Source: Rhizophagus sp. LPA8_4_AMF
Lineage: Eukaryota; Glomeromycota; Glomeromycetes; Glomerales; Glomeraceae
Length of the DNA stretch: 64,000 nucleotides
Direction of reading: 5' to 3'
NCBI GenBank assembly: GCA_021464525.1
Contig: JADRCO010000016.1
Span: 1-64,000, forward strand
In this document: positions 46,601-58,805 of the stretch, piece after piece
Layout: each line of letters starts with the position of its first letter
How positions within the stretch are numbered: the first letter of the stretch is position 1
Translations under genes and position numbers: made by a program
Notes under the pieces: model-generated
The model's database searches: none
Seen by the model: the letters and a program-made list of their open reading frames with translations, nothing else
What the model was told of the DNA's origin: nothing

Positions 46601-47405
46601 AAGTTTTATACTTGGGCAACAATCTGAAGGACAATGTAGCACATATATGATTGAACTTTCAAATAGAATCAAACATATACAAAATCAATATTTATCAAGA
46701 ATTTCTTGTGGATTAGAAAGTAAAGAATGGTAACTATAAATTCAAAAAGTGATATTTTATAATTCTTTAATTAACTTCGAATTCACGTTTAAATAGGATT
46801 AAAGGATTGGGGAAAAGAATACTTAGTTTTTGGTTACTTCATGCTAGTTTTGTACGACCATTGAGCGAAACAGGAAAATTGAAATTGATAAGTGATATGT
46901 CACAATTGGAATATTCTCTAAATCAATTACTTATTGATAATGGATTAACTTTAGCAGATTTAGATGAAGAATATAAAGCATTAAAATCTTTTAGGTTAGT
47001 TTTACATTAAATTGTTGACCATAAGTTTACACTGAAATACTATATTTATTTTATTTATTTATTTATTTATTTTCTTTTAGACAATTATTATTTTTAGATA
47101 ATTCTCAATTAACAGCAGCACACCATACAGCATCACTTCCACTTATAATATTAATTCATCATATTATTGTTCGTTCATCTTCAAATAATAATTTGAGCAT
47201 ATTACAATTACCACATAAAATTTATGGATGGTCGGAACTAGAATACTCTAAGTGGCTTGATGAACATAATGAAGGTGAGGCTATTGAGTTAATTAAAGGA
47301 TGTTTAAGACCAAGTGCAGAATTAGAAACAAATAAAGAGGAAGAATTAGTTGAGGAAAAAATGGTTAGAAATTTATTAAAAGAAAGAGCTGGAATTGAAG
47401 TTTAA
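43625..47405 (+). CDS. COG5: COG5, conserved oligomeric Golgi complex subunit 5
   Basis: Starts MADNIPEPDLY, then after an intron DYRVFLSNNFDPKEYANSAI, the N-terminal COG5 signature. It continues ITISLAKLSFSIDNLNKQLH, FEDLISQAAGIRDLEVVLNT, LKTKIFAPYAQIKNYTVQLE, RLQAASELLRNVERFFYLSR, GADISLGLQIFHNLHEMGEY, LERALASEKDT and YPRLLRLFHEFFAKLEKRC. Further on come SFEAGYLARSVTRMFDPINM, the conserved FPTGLSRAPPT segment, LELVTTLYQLHQSVWKILEE, LGKRILSFWLLHASFVRPLS and LPLIILIHHIIV, and the end is RNLLKERAGIEV. Cog5 belongs to lobe B of the COG tether, which controls retrograde traffic within the Golgi. About 15 short exons; total near 830 residues, as in the family. It is tail to tail with the PPR gene, about 240 bp apart. 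Confidence 0.92.
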
Positions 47406-47644
47406 TTTAATAACATACAATTTCAAAAAAAAAAAAAGAAAAAAAAATTATTAATAATATAATATATAATTATCGTTTTTAGACTTTTTTATATTTAATA
47501 AATTGAATTTGTTTTAACAATGTTCCAATAATTTATAATTGGTTTTGAATATAAAATACTAAATTTCTGATGAAAAAAAGTACTGTCAAAGAAACCGCTA
47601 ACTCGACCTTTTTAATAGTGAAAATTATATTATTTATTACAAAA

Positions 47645-48976
47645 TTATAATACATTAAGGTTTGGAAAAGAAACATTATTTTCATTCATTAAATTATAAA
47701 GTGATTCTCTCATCCCTTCATCACAACCATGGTTCATAAAGGAATGAATGATCGGTTGAAATGTTTGTTTAGTTGGTCGAAAACCATGTTCTTGAAATTT
47801 AATAACAGTTTCAAGAGCAGCAGAGGAATTTCGTGCACGACATAAATTAATAATTATTTTATTAAACGATATTATATCTAAAGGAATTTCATTATTAGCC
47901 ATTTGATGAAGAACAATTAAAGCCTCATTAAATTTCTCATTTCTTAATAAACAACTCATCAAGTAAATGTACATGTACTTTCGAATTTCCTTTGGTCTCA
48001 TTTTACCCAATTTTAAGTCAGAAGAAATGTCAAAATCATAGTCATCAATTTCTGAATTTATAGTATCTTTAAATATAGTATGCATTGCATACCTCATACT
48101 TAAGAAAGCGCTTAATCCGATTCCAGTTACAGCTAAAGTATTAATATCCTGTACAACTGTTGCAAGGCCAAATGTAAGCCATTTAGCAACAAGAGCACCA
48201 ATTCCTAAATGTATCATTGTTTTCACCCAAACTTTTGATCTCAGAGAGAAAAATATTGAATCTATTGAAGAGTCTATTGTGTTAAAAGCTTTGTCCAAAT
48301 CTGATTTATTGGCACACGCAAAAATCAATGATTTATAAGTTCTAATATCCAATATAATGAAAGTCTTTAACATCTCATTATAAGCAGCGAATGCAAGATC
48401 AGTTCTTTTTGCTATTCCACATACTAAAATATACGAATTATAAACATAAGCTGTCTTACAATTCTGATCCAACCTTTCAATAATTTGATTTGCAACTCTT
48501 ATTACATCATCCGTTGTTGTATGTGTTTTTGATGGTACGTCTATCCAATATTTTGACATATCTTCACTTACTGAATTCACCGAAAAATCATTTAATGGAA
48601 TCTTATTTTGTTCGTCAAGAATTAATCTTGAACATGCCTTAAACGCTTCTCTAATCGTGTATGGATGTGGAATGTGATATTTATGAAAAAGTCGAATCAC
48701 TAAATTCTCAAGTTGTGTTATATTATCGCAAGTTTTAAACAATTTATCAAAACTTTCTGTTGAATATTGATTTTTTGGTATCATGAAAAATGTTGGTGTT
48801 TCATCACGTAAACAATTATCTAAATTATCGTTAATAGACGCAAGTTTTGCAAATTTTCGTGTTTGTAAAAATCCAAGAGCAGAATATTTTGAATGAAAAT
48901 TGATTTTCGTATAACTTTGAAACCTGCCATATATCATCTTAAAATCTGCAAAGTAAATTTTTGAAAACTTTAACAT
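47645..48976 (-). CDS. Mitochondrial pentatricopeptide repeat (PPR) protein with membrane hairpin
   Basis: A single exon of 443 codons plus stop. The N-terminus (MLKFSKIYFADFKMIYGRFQ, with R/K and aromatics and few acids) looks like a mitochondrial presequence. PPR-type helical pairs are visible: TAYVYNSYILVCGIAKRTDL with AFAAYNEMLK, LDIRTYKSLIFACANKSDLD, YIYLMSCLLRNEKFNEALIV with LHQMANNEI, PLDIISFNKIIINLCRARNS, and GFRPTKQTFQPIIHSFMNHG. Between the second and third pairs, two hydrophobic segments, VWVKTMIHLGIGALVAKWLT and INTLAVTGIGLSAFLSMRYA, could form a membrane hairpin. PPR proteins bind organellar RNA; a membrane-anchored one could act near the inner membrane, but that is inference. 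It is intronless, unlike its neighbours. Confidence 0.75.
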   Translation of the reverse strand: MLKFSKIYFADFKMIYGRFQSYTKINFHSKYSALGFLQTRKFAKLASINDNLDNCLRDETPTFFMIPKNQYSTESFDKLFKTCDNITQLENLVIRLFHKYHIPHPYTIREAFKACSRLILDEQNKIPLNDFSVNSVSEDMSKYWIDVPSKTHTTTDDVIRVANQIIERLDQNCKTAYVYNSYILVCGIAKRTDLAFAAYNEMLKTFIILDIRTYKSLIFACANKSDLDKAFNTIDSSIDSIFFSLRSKVWVKTMIHLGIGALVAKWLTFGLATVVQDINTLAVTGIGLSAFLSMRYAMHTIFKDTINSEIDDYDFDISSDLKLGKMRPKEIRKYMYIYLMSCLLRNEKFNEALIVLHQMANNEIPLDIISFNKIIINLCRARNSSAALETVIKFQEHGFRPTKQTFQPIIHSFMNHGCDEGMRESLYNLMNENNVSFPNLNVL

Positions 48977-49342
48977 GGTTTCATTAAAAAAAAAAAAAGA
49001 GGAATAGAAAAATTAACGTTAATGTTTAATCTTTGTACAAGAAACAAAACTTGGTTAATCATGATCTGATAGATAACCAAGTGTAACATGCATTTTTACA
49101 CAACTATTTCAAATAGAGAGTGAAATCAATTTTTAATATTCGCCTAATTGATTTTTTAAAACGATAGATATTTTAATTGCTGTAAAAATCAGAACATCCC
49201 ATTTTTTGCGAGAACTTTCTAATTCTTTTTAAATACCATTCTTAATGTATATTATTTTTTATTGCTGTAAAACTCGACAAAGAAGCTACCAATCCCATAA
49301 ATATTTCACAATTTTACCATCTCTCAAGTTTTGTTTTTAATA

Positions 49343-49366
49343 ATATATATATATATATATATATAT
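49343..49366. repeat. (AT)12 microsatellite
   Basis: Uninterrupted AT dinucleotide run upstream of the PPR gene. Confidence 0.9.
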
Positions 49367-51574
49367 CAACACTTCAAATGTATAAAAAAAAAAAAATTTT
49401 CTCAAAAATATAACACGTTTTTTGTTATAGGATGGGAAATTTTCAAAATTATGAGAAAACATTGAATGAATTTTATTTTTTATTAAAGCGAATAAATATG
49501 AAGTTTTGGTGGTGATGTCAATTAACGAAAAAAGAAATTTTTTGATTCTAAAATTGAGAAAAGATTTGCAAGATTGAAAATTTTCATTATTCAAGACTTT
49601 TTAAAATCATTTGTTTCATGTTGGTTAAATGATTATATTCATAGCGAAAAATATTTTTTGCTTATCATGAAATAAGTACATTAGTATTATTATTCACGGT
49701 ACCCAAAATTTGCAATAACAAAACTAAAGCCTACGGTGCCTACGGTGAAAAATAATGGAGTTACCCTAACCCGATATTGAGATTGAAAAAATGGGTAACA
49801 GGTTCAAATTCAAAAATATTAAAATAAGAAATAGTAATTTGAAAAATCTAATCAAACTATTCAATTCATCAATATTTTTATTTTGAAAATAAAAATATTT
49901 GTTCATAATATGCATTACATTAGAAACCAAATAAACGAAATTAAATTAGTCCTACCTATGAATGTAGACGAAAAAAAAGTAATTAAAGTTTATTAGAAAT
50001 AACACGTTTTTTAAAATTATTCTAATTATAATTTAAAATAAAGAAAAGGTGTGTTTGAGGTTGCTTTTGGTCAGCAATGTGAGTTAGTAAAAGAATAATA
50101 GAGCGAGTAAAAAAATCCAAAGTACCTACAATATCGAATTGAATCTTCAGATTTTCAAGAAAACAGAGAACTGCGATATAGTTATAAACCTATTATTATT
50201 CTTTCTACATGCTAAAAATATATGAAGTTTTGGATTAGTTTCTTCAAATTATTTACATGCTGCATATTGAAGGTAAATGATAATTGGGATCAATTTATAA
50301 ATACGGTTCATTATTGATGGTACGAACACGTTTAATCGTTTTCTTTGATTATTAGAGGATCTTGGATTTTCGAGTTCCAAGTAGTTGACCATTTTGAGAA
50401 AAGTTCAAAATGTTTTTTTTTAGTTAGATAAAAAAAAAAGCAAAGAATTATTGTTATGCACTCGTAATCGATACACCTTGTATAATTGAAACTTGGAAAG
50501 ATTAAATGTATAAAAAATCGAAGATAAATTAAATTACTAGAATTAGTTTTAAATCAAATTACTAACATATACAAGAGTCATTTGGGCTTCGTCGAATGGG
50601 GATAAACTCATAAGATCGATAGATAATACTGTAATTTATTATCAAAAGTTTCTAAATTTTAAAAAGTTAATGACTTATTATTAGCCAATGATTGAGACGC
50701 GAAATTATTACCATTCGACGCAACAAGACGAATTTAGTAAGTCTGAACATATTTATCTTTTTCAGTGAAATACCTTGGCATTTTAACATTTCGGTATTAA
50801 AGAAATTGTCATTGTATTTTCAGAATCCAATTTTTGAATATCGAAATATTGAGACGTTTCATCGTAGTCAATCCTGGAAACGCGTTATTCACATGATTTT
50901 TTAAATGAACCAATATTTTAATTGAATAAATATTTAATTTAATAAATTTAAAAGCCTGTAAAATTTAAATTTTAATAAGAAATTATCATTATATAATCTA
51001 ATTAATATTAAAATCAATTGTTTTTTTCATAAATTTTTTATCTTAAAAGGCTAAAACTTGTTTAATTTTGTATTTTATTACCTAAAATTATTAAACATTT
51101 CAATTACTAAAGTTAGAATTATTATTGGCATTAGTTTAAAAATGGCTTTAGGCTTTTTTTGAACTTTTATGCCTTGTAACACGTCTAATTACGTTTTTGT
51201 ATTACAATTTTAATTCCACCAAGAAATTTCTAAACGGCTGTTGACAAATATTGAATTATTGATATTATTAATAAACTTTAAAGGATAAAAGGTGGCGATA
51301 ATGAAAATCAAGTTTTCCATTGTCAAAAAACTCAAAACTATGATAAAAATTTCATTAAAAGGTAAAACAAGAAAGATTAAGATGAAAAGCGAAAAAATAT
51401 CATGCTAAAAAAAAAAAAAAAAGATGAAAGTTAAAAAATTCTTTGTCTGAAATGTAAAGAGAATCTTTGATCTACAAAAATACCGATTTACAATAATATG
51501 ATAATTATTTATTTGTAATCCCAATAAATTTATATTTTGTAATCTTTATATGTTTAACATTTTTGGAAAAAAAA

Positions 51575-51578
<4 letters not shown>

Positions 51579-51608
<30 letters not shown>
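51579..51608. repeat. (AT)15 microsatellite
   Basis: Uninterrupted AT dinucleotide run in the desert, preceded by an A-run. Confidence 0.9.
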
Positions 51609-51612
<4 letters not shown>

Positions 51613-52848
51613 ATTTTGATTTATTTACAAAATATTATTCAGGATCAAATGTAAAAAAAACGGGTGAAATTTAAATTCTATTAATTTAGTTTTATTGCAT
51701 AAATACAAAGAAAAAAGGCTTTGCTAAACGATAGTCGGAATTGTCCATGTTTAGATTGGTTAAGGCGAAGCAAATCGGATTCGATATTTAACTTTATTAA
51801 GTAAAATGAGAAATGCAATTACGCCAGTAATATGAATTTGAATGTGAATTTTAAAGAGCGAAAGAAAAATGCCGTGGCGCAGAAATAAATGCGCCAAAAT
51901 ATATTTATTCATAGATTGTTGTATATAATAATAGAGAAGTAACGTAACACAATTTACATGAAACTGGAAATGCAGGGATGTTTATAAATATAATGTGCAT
52001 ATACGGTTCTAAAAAAGACAGATTGAATTTTCCCAAGTTTAGAATTTACAATGAAAACGTTTAACTTGATAAAATCATTCTCTCTAATTAATATCATTTT
52101 TTTGATTGTTTGATTGAATAATAAATTCATATATTAGGGTCAATTTTATGCGAAAGAATATGAAATCTAAAGTGAGAACAAAAAAACCTTTTCGGAATAC
52201 AACGGGTGTTCAATTACGTCACAATAATTAAAATTCAACTACAATGTTATCATTTAAAGAACAAAACAATTATTTAATGCATGATTCAAGAATCATATTT
52301 CCTAATTAAAAATATGTAAATAAAGGAATTATGAGGTTAATCAAGCCATAAATGATTGTTTTATTTGTGATTACCTTTTATGGAAAGGTTTGAGTTCGAA
52401 GGCGCCATAACGGAAGATTTTTTGAATTGCGGGATAGAATAATATCGAAATAAAAATAAAAAAAATTCACGATAGTGGCTTATACTTGAAGAATTTTCTC
52501 CCGCTTAACCTGTTTTTTTTATTTCGTTAATTAAAATAAATTTATTTTTGTTAGATCTGCAAATTAACCGAACTTGATAAACAAAATTAATTGATTAGAT
52601 GAACAAATTAATTTATAGTTTATAATTAATGATTTTTTTTTTTTTTTTACCGTTAATTTATTTTTAAATAACGACAATGAACAATTACTTTATCACTAGT
52701 TGTAAAGATATGGATTAAGTAATTTTTTAATTTTTCCCTATTTATTAATTACTATCCGATTACAATGAAACAAGATAAGCCGATGATCATCGCCTTTTAA
52801 TTATAGCAAAGTTCGATTTTATTTTTGCCAAAATAAATCTTATTTATA

Positions 52849-52883
52849 TTGTTATACAGTTGTTATACAGTTGTTATACAGTT
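52849..52883. repeat. Three tandem copies of TTGTTATACAG
   Basis: An 11-bp word repeated three times in direct tandem (the last copy runs into TTC). No function assigned. Confidence 0.75.
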
Positions 52884-53172
52884 CTTTTTTTAAAATAGTA
52901 ATTTTTGTTAAAAATATTACCCGAAGTTACTCTATGCGGGTAGCTTAATTAATATAAAAAACTTCCTGTACATCCGAATAACCTTTTAAGTAAAACTCGG
53001 AATTATTTTGAAATAATTCATATAAAAACTATGAAACCTTCATTTTTTTCCGATAAAGTTTCTCGATTTTTTGTTTCGAAAACTTTTTTCGGTTTTCCAT
53101 TTCCTTTTTCTTTTTTTTTTTTCCCTCCGAGTATAATATTAGTAATAATAAAAATAAATAAGATACGTAACG

Positions 53173-53213
<41 letters not shown>
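53173..53213. repeat. T29/A12 homopolymer tract
   Basis: Twenty-nine T followed directly by twelve A, forming a small palindromic switch about 210 bp upstream of the Gly/Pro-rich gene. More A-runs follow to 53280. Length is likely to be unreliable in assemblies. Confidence 0.85.
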
Positions 53214-53425
53214 TCAAATATTTTTAAATATAAAAAAAAAAAAAAAAATTTATACTTATATAATTAAAAAAAAAAAAATTAAAAATTTCTAAATTTCTTT
53301 TAAGATTAACAAGATTTTCACGTTTTTTAAATTATATTCAAAAAATAAAATAGGAAATTAAAATATATTATATATATAAAATATTTATACTTTATTTAAA
53401 AAGGTGGTTAATAATATGATCATCA

Positions 53426-55796
53426 ATGATGATGATGTATAATTATAAAGAACCAAAATTATCATTAATAGCATTTATTTTATTAATTCTTATAATAGAT
53501 TTAACAAATTCAATTCCTGAAATATCATATCATGAAACAGAATCAAATTTACAAGTACTTGAAGGTGATTCATTTAGTGATAATAGTTTATTACTTCGTC
53601 TTGTTAAACCATCTCAATTAGATGATTGTTATGATCCAAAATTATATTTTAGATTAGTTAAATCTGATGGTACTGTACAAAAATTAGATCTTGTTGATGA
53701 TAATATACCTCAAAATAATTTTTGTAAAATTAATTCAGTAACTGGTACCTCATTTCATAAAAACAAACATCATAATCATTGTCGAAAAAGATGGGATAAT
53801 TGTGATGATAATAATAATAATAATAATAATGATAATAATAATGATAATAAAAATAATAATGATGATAATAATGATAATAAAAATAATGGTGGAGGAGGTA
53901 AAGGAAGTCCCAAAGGAGGAGATAATGGAAGTCCTAATGGAGGAAATAATGATGGAAATAATGGTGGAGGTAATAATGGAGGTCCTAATGGAGGTGATAA
54001 TGGAGATAATGGAGGAACACCAGGTGGAACGCCAGGTGGTGCACCAGGAACACCAGGAGGAACACCAGGAACACCGGGAGGAACACCAGGAACACCGGGA
54101 GGAGCACCAGGAGGGCCAGGAGGAGCACCAGGTGGAACACCAGGAACACCGGGAGGAGCACCAGGTGGAGCACCAGGAGGGCCAGGAGGAGCACCAGGTG
54201 GCGCACCAGGAACACCAGGTGGAGCACCAGGTGGACCAGATGGAACACCAGGTGGCGCACCAGGAACACCGGGAGGAGCACCAGGAGGAGCACCAGGAAC
54301 ACCGGGAGGAGCACCAGGAGGAGCACCAGGAACACCGGGAGGAACACCAGGTGGTGCACCAGGAATACCAGGAGGAACACCAGGTGGTGCACCAGGTGGA
54401 GCACCAGGAACACCGGGCGGACCAGGAGGTGCACCAGGAGCACCAGGCGGGCCAGGAGGTGCACCGGGTGGACCAGGTGGAGCGCCAGGAACACCAGGCG
54501 GACCAGGAGGTGCACCAGGTGGACCAGGTGGAGCACCAGGAACACCGGGCGGACCAGGAGGTGCACCAGGTGGACCAGGTGGAGCGCCAGGAACACCAGG
54601 TGGAGTACCGGGAACATCACCAGGAGCGACACCAGTTCCCCCAGCAATACCTCCAACAAATAATTTATTTGATAATATACACGTATATGCAATATCAAAA
54701 GAATATATTCTATATACATATTATTGTAATATGCCTACGTCAAATGAATTATGTGGTAAAATTATAGATTTTAATGGTGTAACAAAAAAGTAAGTAATTC
54801 TTTGTTAAAACTTTATTTCGTTAATTTTTAACTAACTATTTATTTATTTATTTATTTTCGTAGTATGACAATATTTAATAATTTTAATGGTTTATGTACG
54901 AATCCTAAAATCATCAAGAGTTCATATGACGATGGTGGAATTTTATATACTTGTTATAAACAAGAAACTGCATCGATAGAATGGATATCTTATTCAGCAC
55001 CGTAAGTCCCAAATAATTTTTTTTTAATAAAAATACCACGCGATATGATTTAACAATTTTTTTCCTAAATAATTTAGGAGTATTATTGATGGTACTATAA
55101 AAGAAAAATACAGTGGATATGTAGGAAATATTACAAGATATGATTTAACATATATATTTTCAACAGAAAATAGAGGATATGCAATAGTATCAGGTTTTCT
55201 TAGTAATACGCAAAGCACACTATCACAGTGGGTAGTATCGGCAAATTTTATAACAAACGATGGACAAACTAAAGGAACTTTTGTTATTTTTTCGCAATCT
55301 ACTGAAGCGAGTGCAGTCAAAACATTCAGCATACCGAGATGTAATATTGCATATCAATTATATGGATATAGTTGTATATTATATGTCGAAACTAACGAAA
55401 AAACTTTTATAAATGTTGATTTCACATCAAAAGGAGCTGTATTGAATTCACAAATGTTTAATGTGAGTCAATTAAACGATGTTAATAATCAATTATATGA
55501 TGTTAGAAATCTTTATAAAGGTGGAGAAGTTTTTGTTATTACCACACGAGACCAAAATATACATGGATTTGCGTATAGTAACGATGGAATATACAATAGT
55601 ACTTGGAATTTACCCGAAACTTATACTTATACTAGTAAAGTTTTTGGAATATTTCCTGATAATACAGTTTGGGCTATTGCTGATGGTACTAGTAGCTCCA
55701 TTGCTGCAAATCAATGGACTAGTGTTTTTTCAACTTCTTTGACAACATATTCAACAGGTAAAAGAATATACGTTCGTTACTAAAAAAAAATTATTG

Positions 55797-55829
<33 letters not shown>

Positions 55830-58110
55830 AGTTCAAGGAGATACAGGATATGGCTCATATTCAATATTATCAACAGTACCAGAAAGAAATGCAGTAATAA
55901 AACCGGGTCTTAATCAAATTACGATAGCATATGTAATGAGCAACATTGAACCATCAACAGGTTATGTAACAATTAGTCAAAAGAATCCGGATGGAATAGG
56001 TAACGATTTCGTTAGAACCAAAATACCCGCAAGTTCATCTCCAGCAACCGCAAATAATGCAAATAACGTTACAATAAATGGATCAGTAGTGAATGTTATG
56101 TTAGAAGATTATATTTTTGATAGAGGAAATGCTACATATGTTATTAAAATTGATGATGATTTTGTTGAAGTTAATGGACAGAATTTAATTGGTGGCTCTT
56201 GGCAAGTTTCAACAGGTAAATATTTTTGATTTCTATTTTTTATTTAATAAAATGAATTAACTTTGATCTTTTTTTTTTTAAAAAAAAAAAATTTTTAGAA
56301 CCTGGTAGTGGAAAGAATGAACCAGGTAATTTTTTTAATCATTATTATTATCATAAATTTAAGATATCGAAATATTTTTAATAATATTTTTTTTTAATCA
56401 GGTGACACGAGAGCATCTATTCTATTAACTCCAGATGGAACAAGAAATTATTTAGAAATTAAGGAGAAAGATGATGTAAAGACATATGTTAATGGATTGT
56501 CTGATGAAATTTCGAGGGCTCTTGCTATCGATAAAGGGCGTATTTTAATACCGTATGAGAGATATCAATTTAATAGAAACACGCGTGAAGATCAAATTTT
56601 GTTACGCGTAGACATTAAAGACACCAAAATACCAGATCAACCAAGTTCGAATGCATTAATAAATAGTTTAGATAAAGCTGTTTTATCCAAAGGTACTTCA
56701 TCAATACCAATAGGACCGCGCACAGAAAATTTAGATTCAACTTATGGAGCTCCTGAATCTCGTAAGTTTACCAATAATTTTTTGAGGGAAGGGGGAAATT
56801 TCGTACATTTTTAAATATTATTTTGACTAATTTACTAATATGTACGTTTAAAATATTTAAAATAGCTCACTTATGGAAAAGATATAAATATATATTAATT
56901 GGAGTAATAATTGGATTATTTTTATTAATATTATTTGCCTTGCTTGCGAGAAAGAAGTTCAAAGGGGGAAGAAATTTCTTTACAATTGTTATGTTCCCGC
57001 TTATTTTAGTAGATTTTGTATTAGATATTATAGTATTAGCAATTCACGGAAGAGATCTAAAATGGTTCTTCATTTGCGGGTGCGTATTTTTCCTTTTTTT
57101 TCCGTAATATCATATTCTAATATACTAACAATTTTTTTTTTTTTTCCACAAATAGTTGGGTGTTTTTTTTAGTGCCAATTCTTTTAAATATAATAATATC
57201 ATGGTTCCTTATTGATTATCAATTAACCCATTCAAAATCTACTGAACATTGGTGGAAGGCAAATCCAAGGACCGCATTAGGATTTACACTCTTGTCATGT
57301 ATAGATTTAGAAGCGTTAAACGTTGTATCATCAAGATGTGCAGGTTATAATGAATTGAACGCAAAATTTACAGAAGAAGGAAGAAAAAAAGTTTTAATAT
57401 CCATTATATTTATAACATTTATTGAAGATGTACCACAATTAATAATTTATGCGTTATATCAAAGATATATAGTTATAACTGAAATTATACCAATATTAGT
57501 GTTATCATCATCATGCATAATATTATTATTTAAATTAATTTCATTTATTTATTTAATGTTCATTTATAAACCTCATAGAGCTTTAACAAGTACGATAGAC
57601 AAACATGATGATTCAAATAGTGATACAGCTAGTTTAGAAGCAGGTGGAGGGGGTGCACCTACATCTGAAACTACAACAGGACGTCAAAATGGAGTAACAG
57701 AACTTGGTAATATTGGTAGATCGACTGAAACTCGTGCTGATGATGATAATAGTGATACCGAAATAAGGGCAGAAAAGGCAGGACTTACTAAAGGAGGATT
57801 TTTAGCTGGTGATATTTTTGGAACTAGTAAAGGAATTACTGAAGATTCTAGTGAAGAAGAAGAAACTTATGAAGAAAAAGAATTTACTGAAGAACAAGAA
57901 GAAACTGAAGAACAAGAAGAAGAAGAAGAAATTACCACAACTACCACCACATATTATACAGAAGATGTAAGTGGTGATACTACAGAAATAAATCCTAATA
58001 CTGGAATTTCCTCATCACAATCTGAATTCACGGAAACTGTAACAACCGAAGATGGAGATACCACCACAATTACTAAAACTATTATAAGTGATGGTGAAGA
58101 TAAAAAATAA
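53426..58110 (+). CDS. Large Gly/Pro-repeat multi-membrane surface protein
   Basis: Eight exons (53426-54789, 54864-55001, 55078-55757, 55832-56215, 56299-56325, 56402-56761, 56866-57079, 57156-58110) add to 4122 nt: 1373 codons plus stop. Order: signal peptide ([18 protein letters not shown]); a short ectodomain; an Asn/Asp run (residues about 127-154); a Gly/Pro/Thr/Ala tract (about 196-402); a large extracellular domain with beta-rich repeats; then membrane helices [78 protein letters not shown] and [20 protein letters not shown]. The C-terminal tail is acidic and Glu/Thr-rich. The membrane part resembles a family I recall as expanded in Rhizophagus. No enzyme motif is seen; a cell-surface role is inferred. 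A 27-nt exon is included. Confidence 0.85.
53804..53887 (+). repeat. Asn/Asp-coding trinucleotide repeat
   Basis: Runs of AAT, GAT and AAA codons inside the first exon of the Gly/Pro-rich gene, giving an Asn/Asp/Lys run of about 28 residues. Likely length-variable. Confidence 0.85.
54010..54630 (+). repeat. GC-rich coding minisatellite (Gly/Pro repeats)
   Basis: About 620 bp of repeated words such as GGAACACCAGG, GGAGCACCAGG and GGTGGACCAGG, far richer in G and C than anything around it. It encodes mixed units [11 protein letters not shown] and GGP. Higher-order units are visible: near 54480-54610 a block encoding [17 protein letters not shown] occurs three times in nearly identical form. 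Two further frames, including one antisense, stay open through it because the repeat lacks stops. Confidence 0.92.
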
Positions 58111-58805
58111 AAGAAGGCTTGACGCTTCTCATCTTTTTAGAGTAGTAGTTCAGATAGAGATTGATAAATGTCAAATCAAGAACGGTGAATCAATATATAT
58201 ATATATACATACATATATAAAAGTAAAAAAATAATTATTAGATCATTAGAAAGTTTTAATATAGTGTTGGTAGAGGGTTTAATAATGTACCTTATTGTTG
58301 TAATTTTTTCTTTTTTTATAATATAGTGTGTGTGTTATTTAATAATTCTATTAAAAAACTTATTAATTGAACATAAATACCCAGTCATTGTTAAACGAAT
58401 TGCTGGATTATCAAATATTTGTGATCCTACTGATCCTACTTAAATCAAATGCTTTAATCCTTATGACTCATCATATTTAATATGAGCGTGATGAATAACC
58501 CAACTTTTAAACTCCGCGAGTTTATTTTTAATTCCGGCATAATTAAAATTTATATTAAGTTCGTAGTCTGCATTATAAAATATGTCAGATGTAATTTGTA
58601 TTTCCCAAGTATAATTAAAAGGTATTATTCTCTAAAATAAATGATTCGAAATCATGTCGTTGGGAGTACGTCACATGATAAACCCAAAACGTACTGAGAT
58701 GTGATAACTGTTTACATTTTTTGTCACACAAAAAAGTATAAATATGAAGTGACACATTATATTTTTTATATTTTAACTCGAAAAAAAAAACCTATCAATA
58801 TCAAT
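58111..58805. other. Intergenic stretch
   Basis: The 3' flank of the Gly/Pro-rich gene, with a short AT repeat at about 58195-58220, then the upstream region of the small frame at 58806. A TATA-like word (AAGTATAAATATG) is at about 58735, some 70 bp before that ATG. Confidence 0.5.

Larger units (their letters stand above)
48977..53425. other. 4.4-kb AT-rich desert with microsatellites
   Basis: No gene is supported. The frames at 49337-49594 and 50692-50904 are low-complexity Lys/Phe/Ile-rich and unplaced. It holds an (AT)12 run at 49343-49366, an (AT)15 run at 51579-51608, three copies of TTGTTATACAG at about 52849-52883, and a T29/A12 tract at 53173-53213. The last few hundred bases are the probable promoter of the large gene at 53426. 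Confidence 0.6.

Noticed and set aside
50692-50904. 70-codon plus-strand frame in the 49-53 kb desert
   Set aside because: No motif, no adjoining exons, and composition as expected from AT-rich non-coding DNA.
53985-54767. Long antisense and alternative-frame open frames over the Gly/Pro tract
   Set aside because: They exist only because the GC-rich repeat lacks stop codons in several frames; composition (His/Glu/Gln or Leu/Val/His runs) is repeat-derived and the sense frame is supported by splicing and domains.
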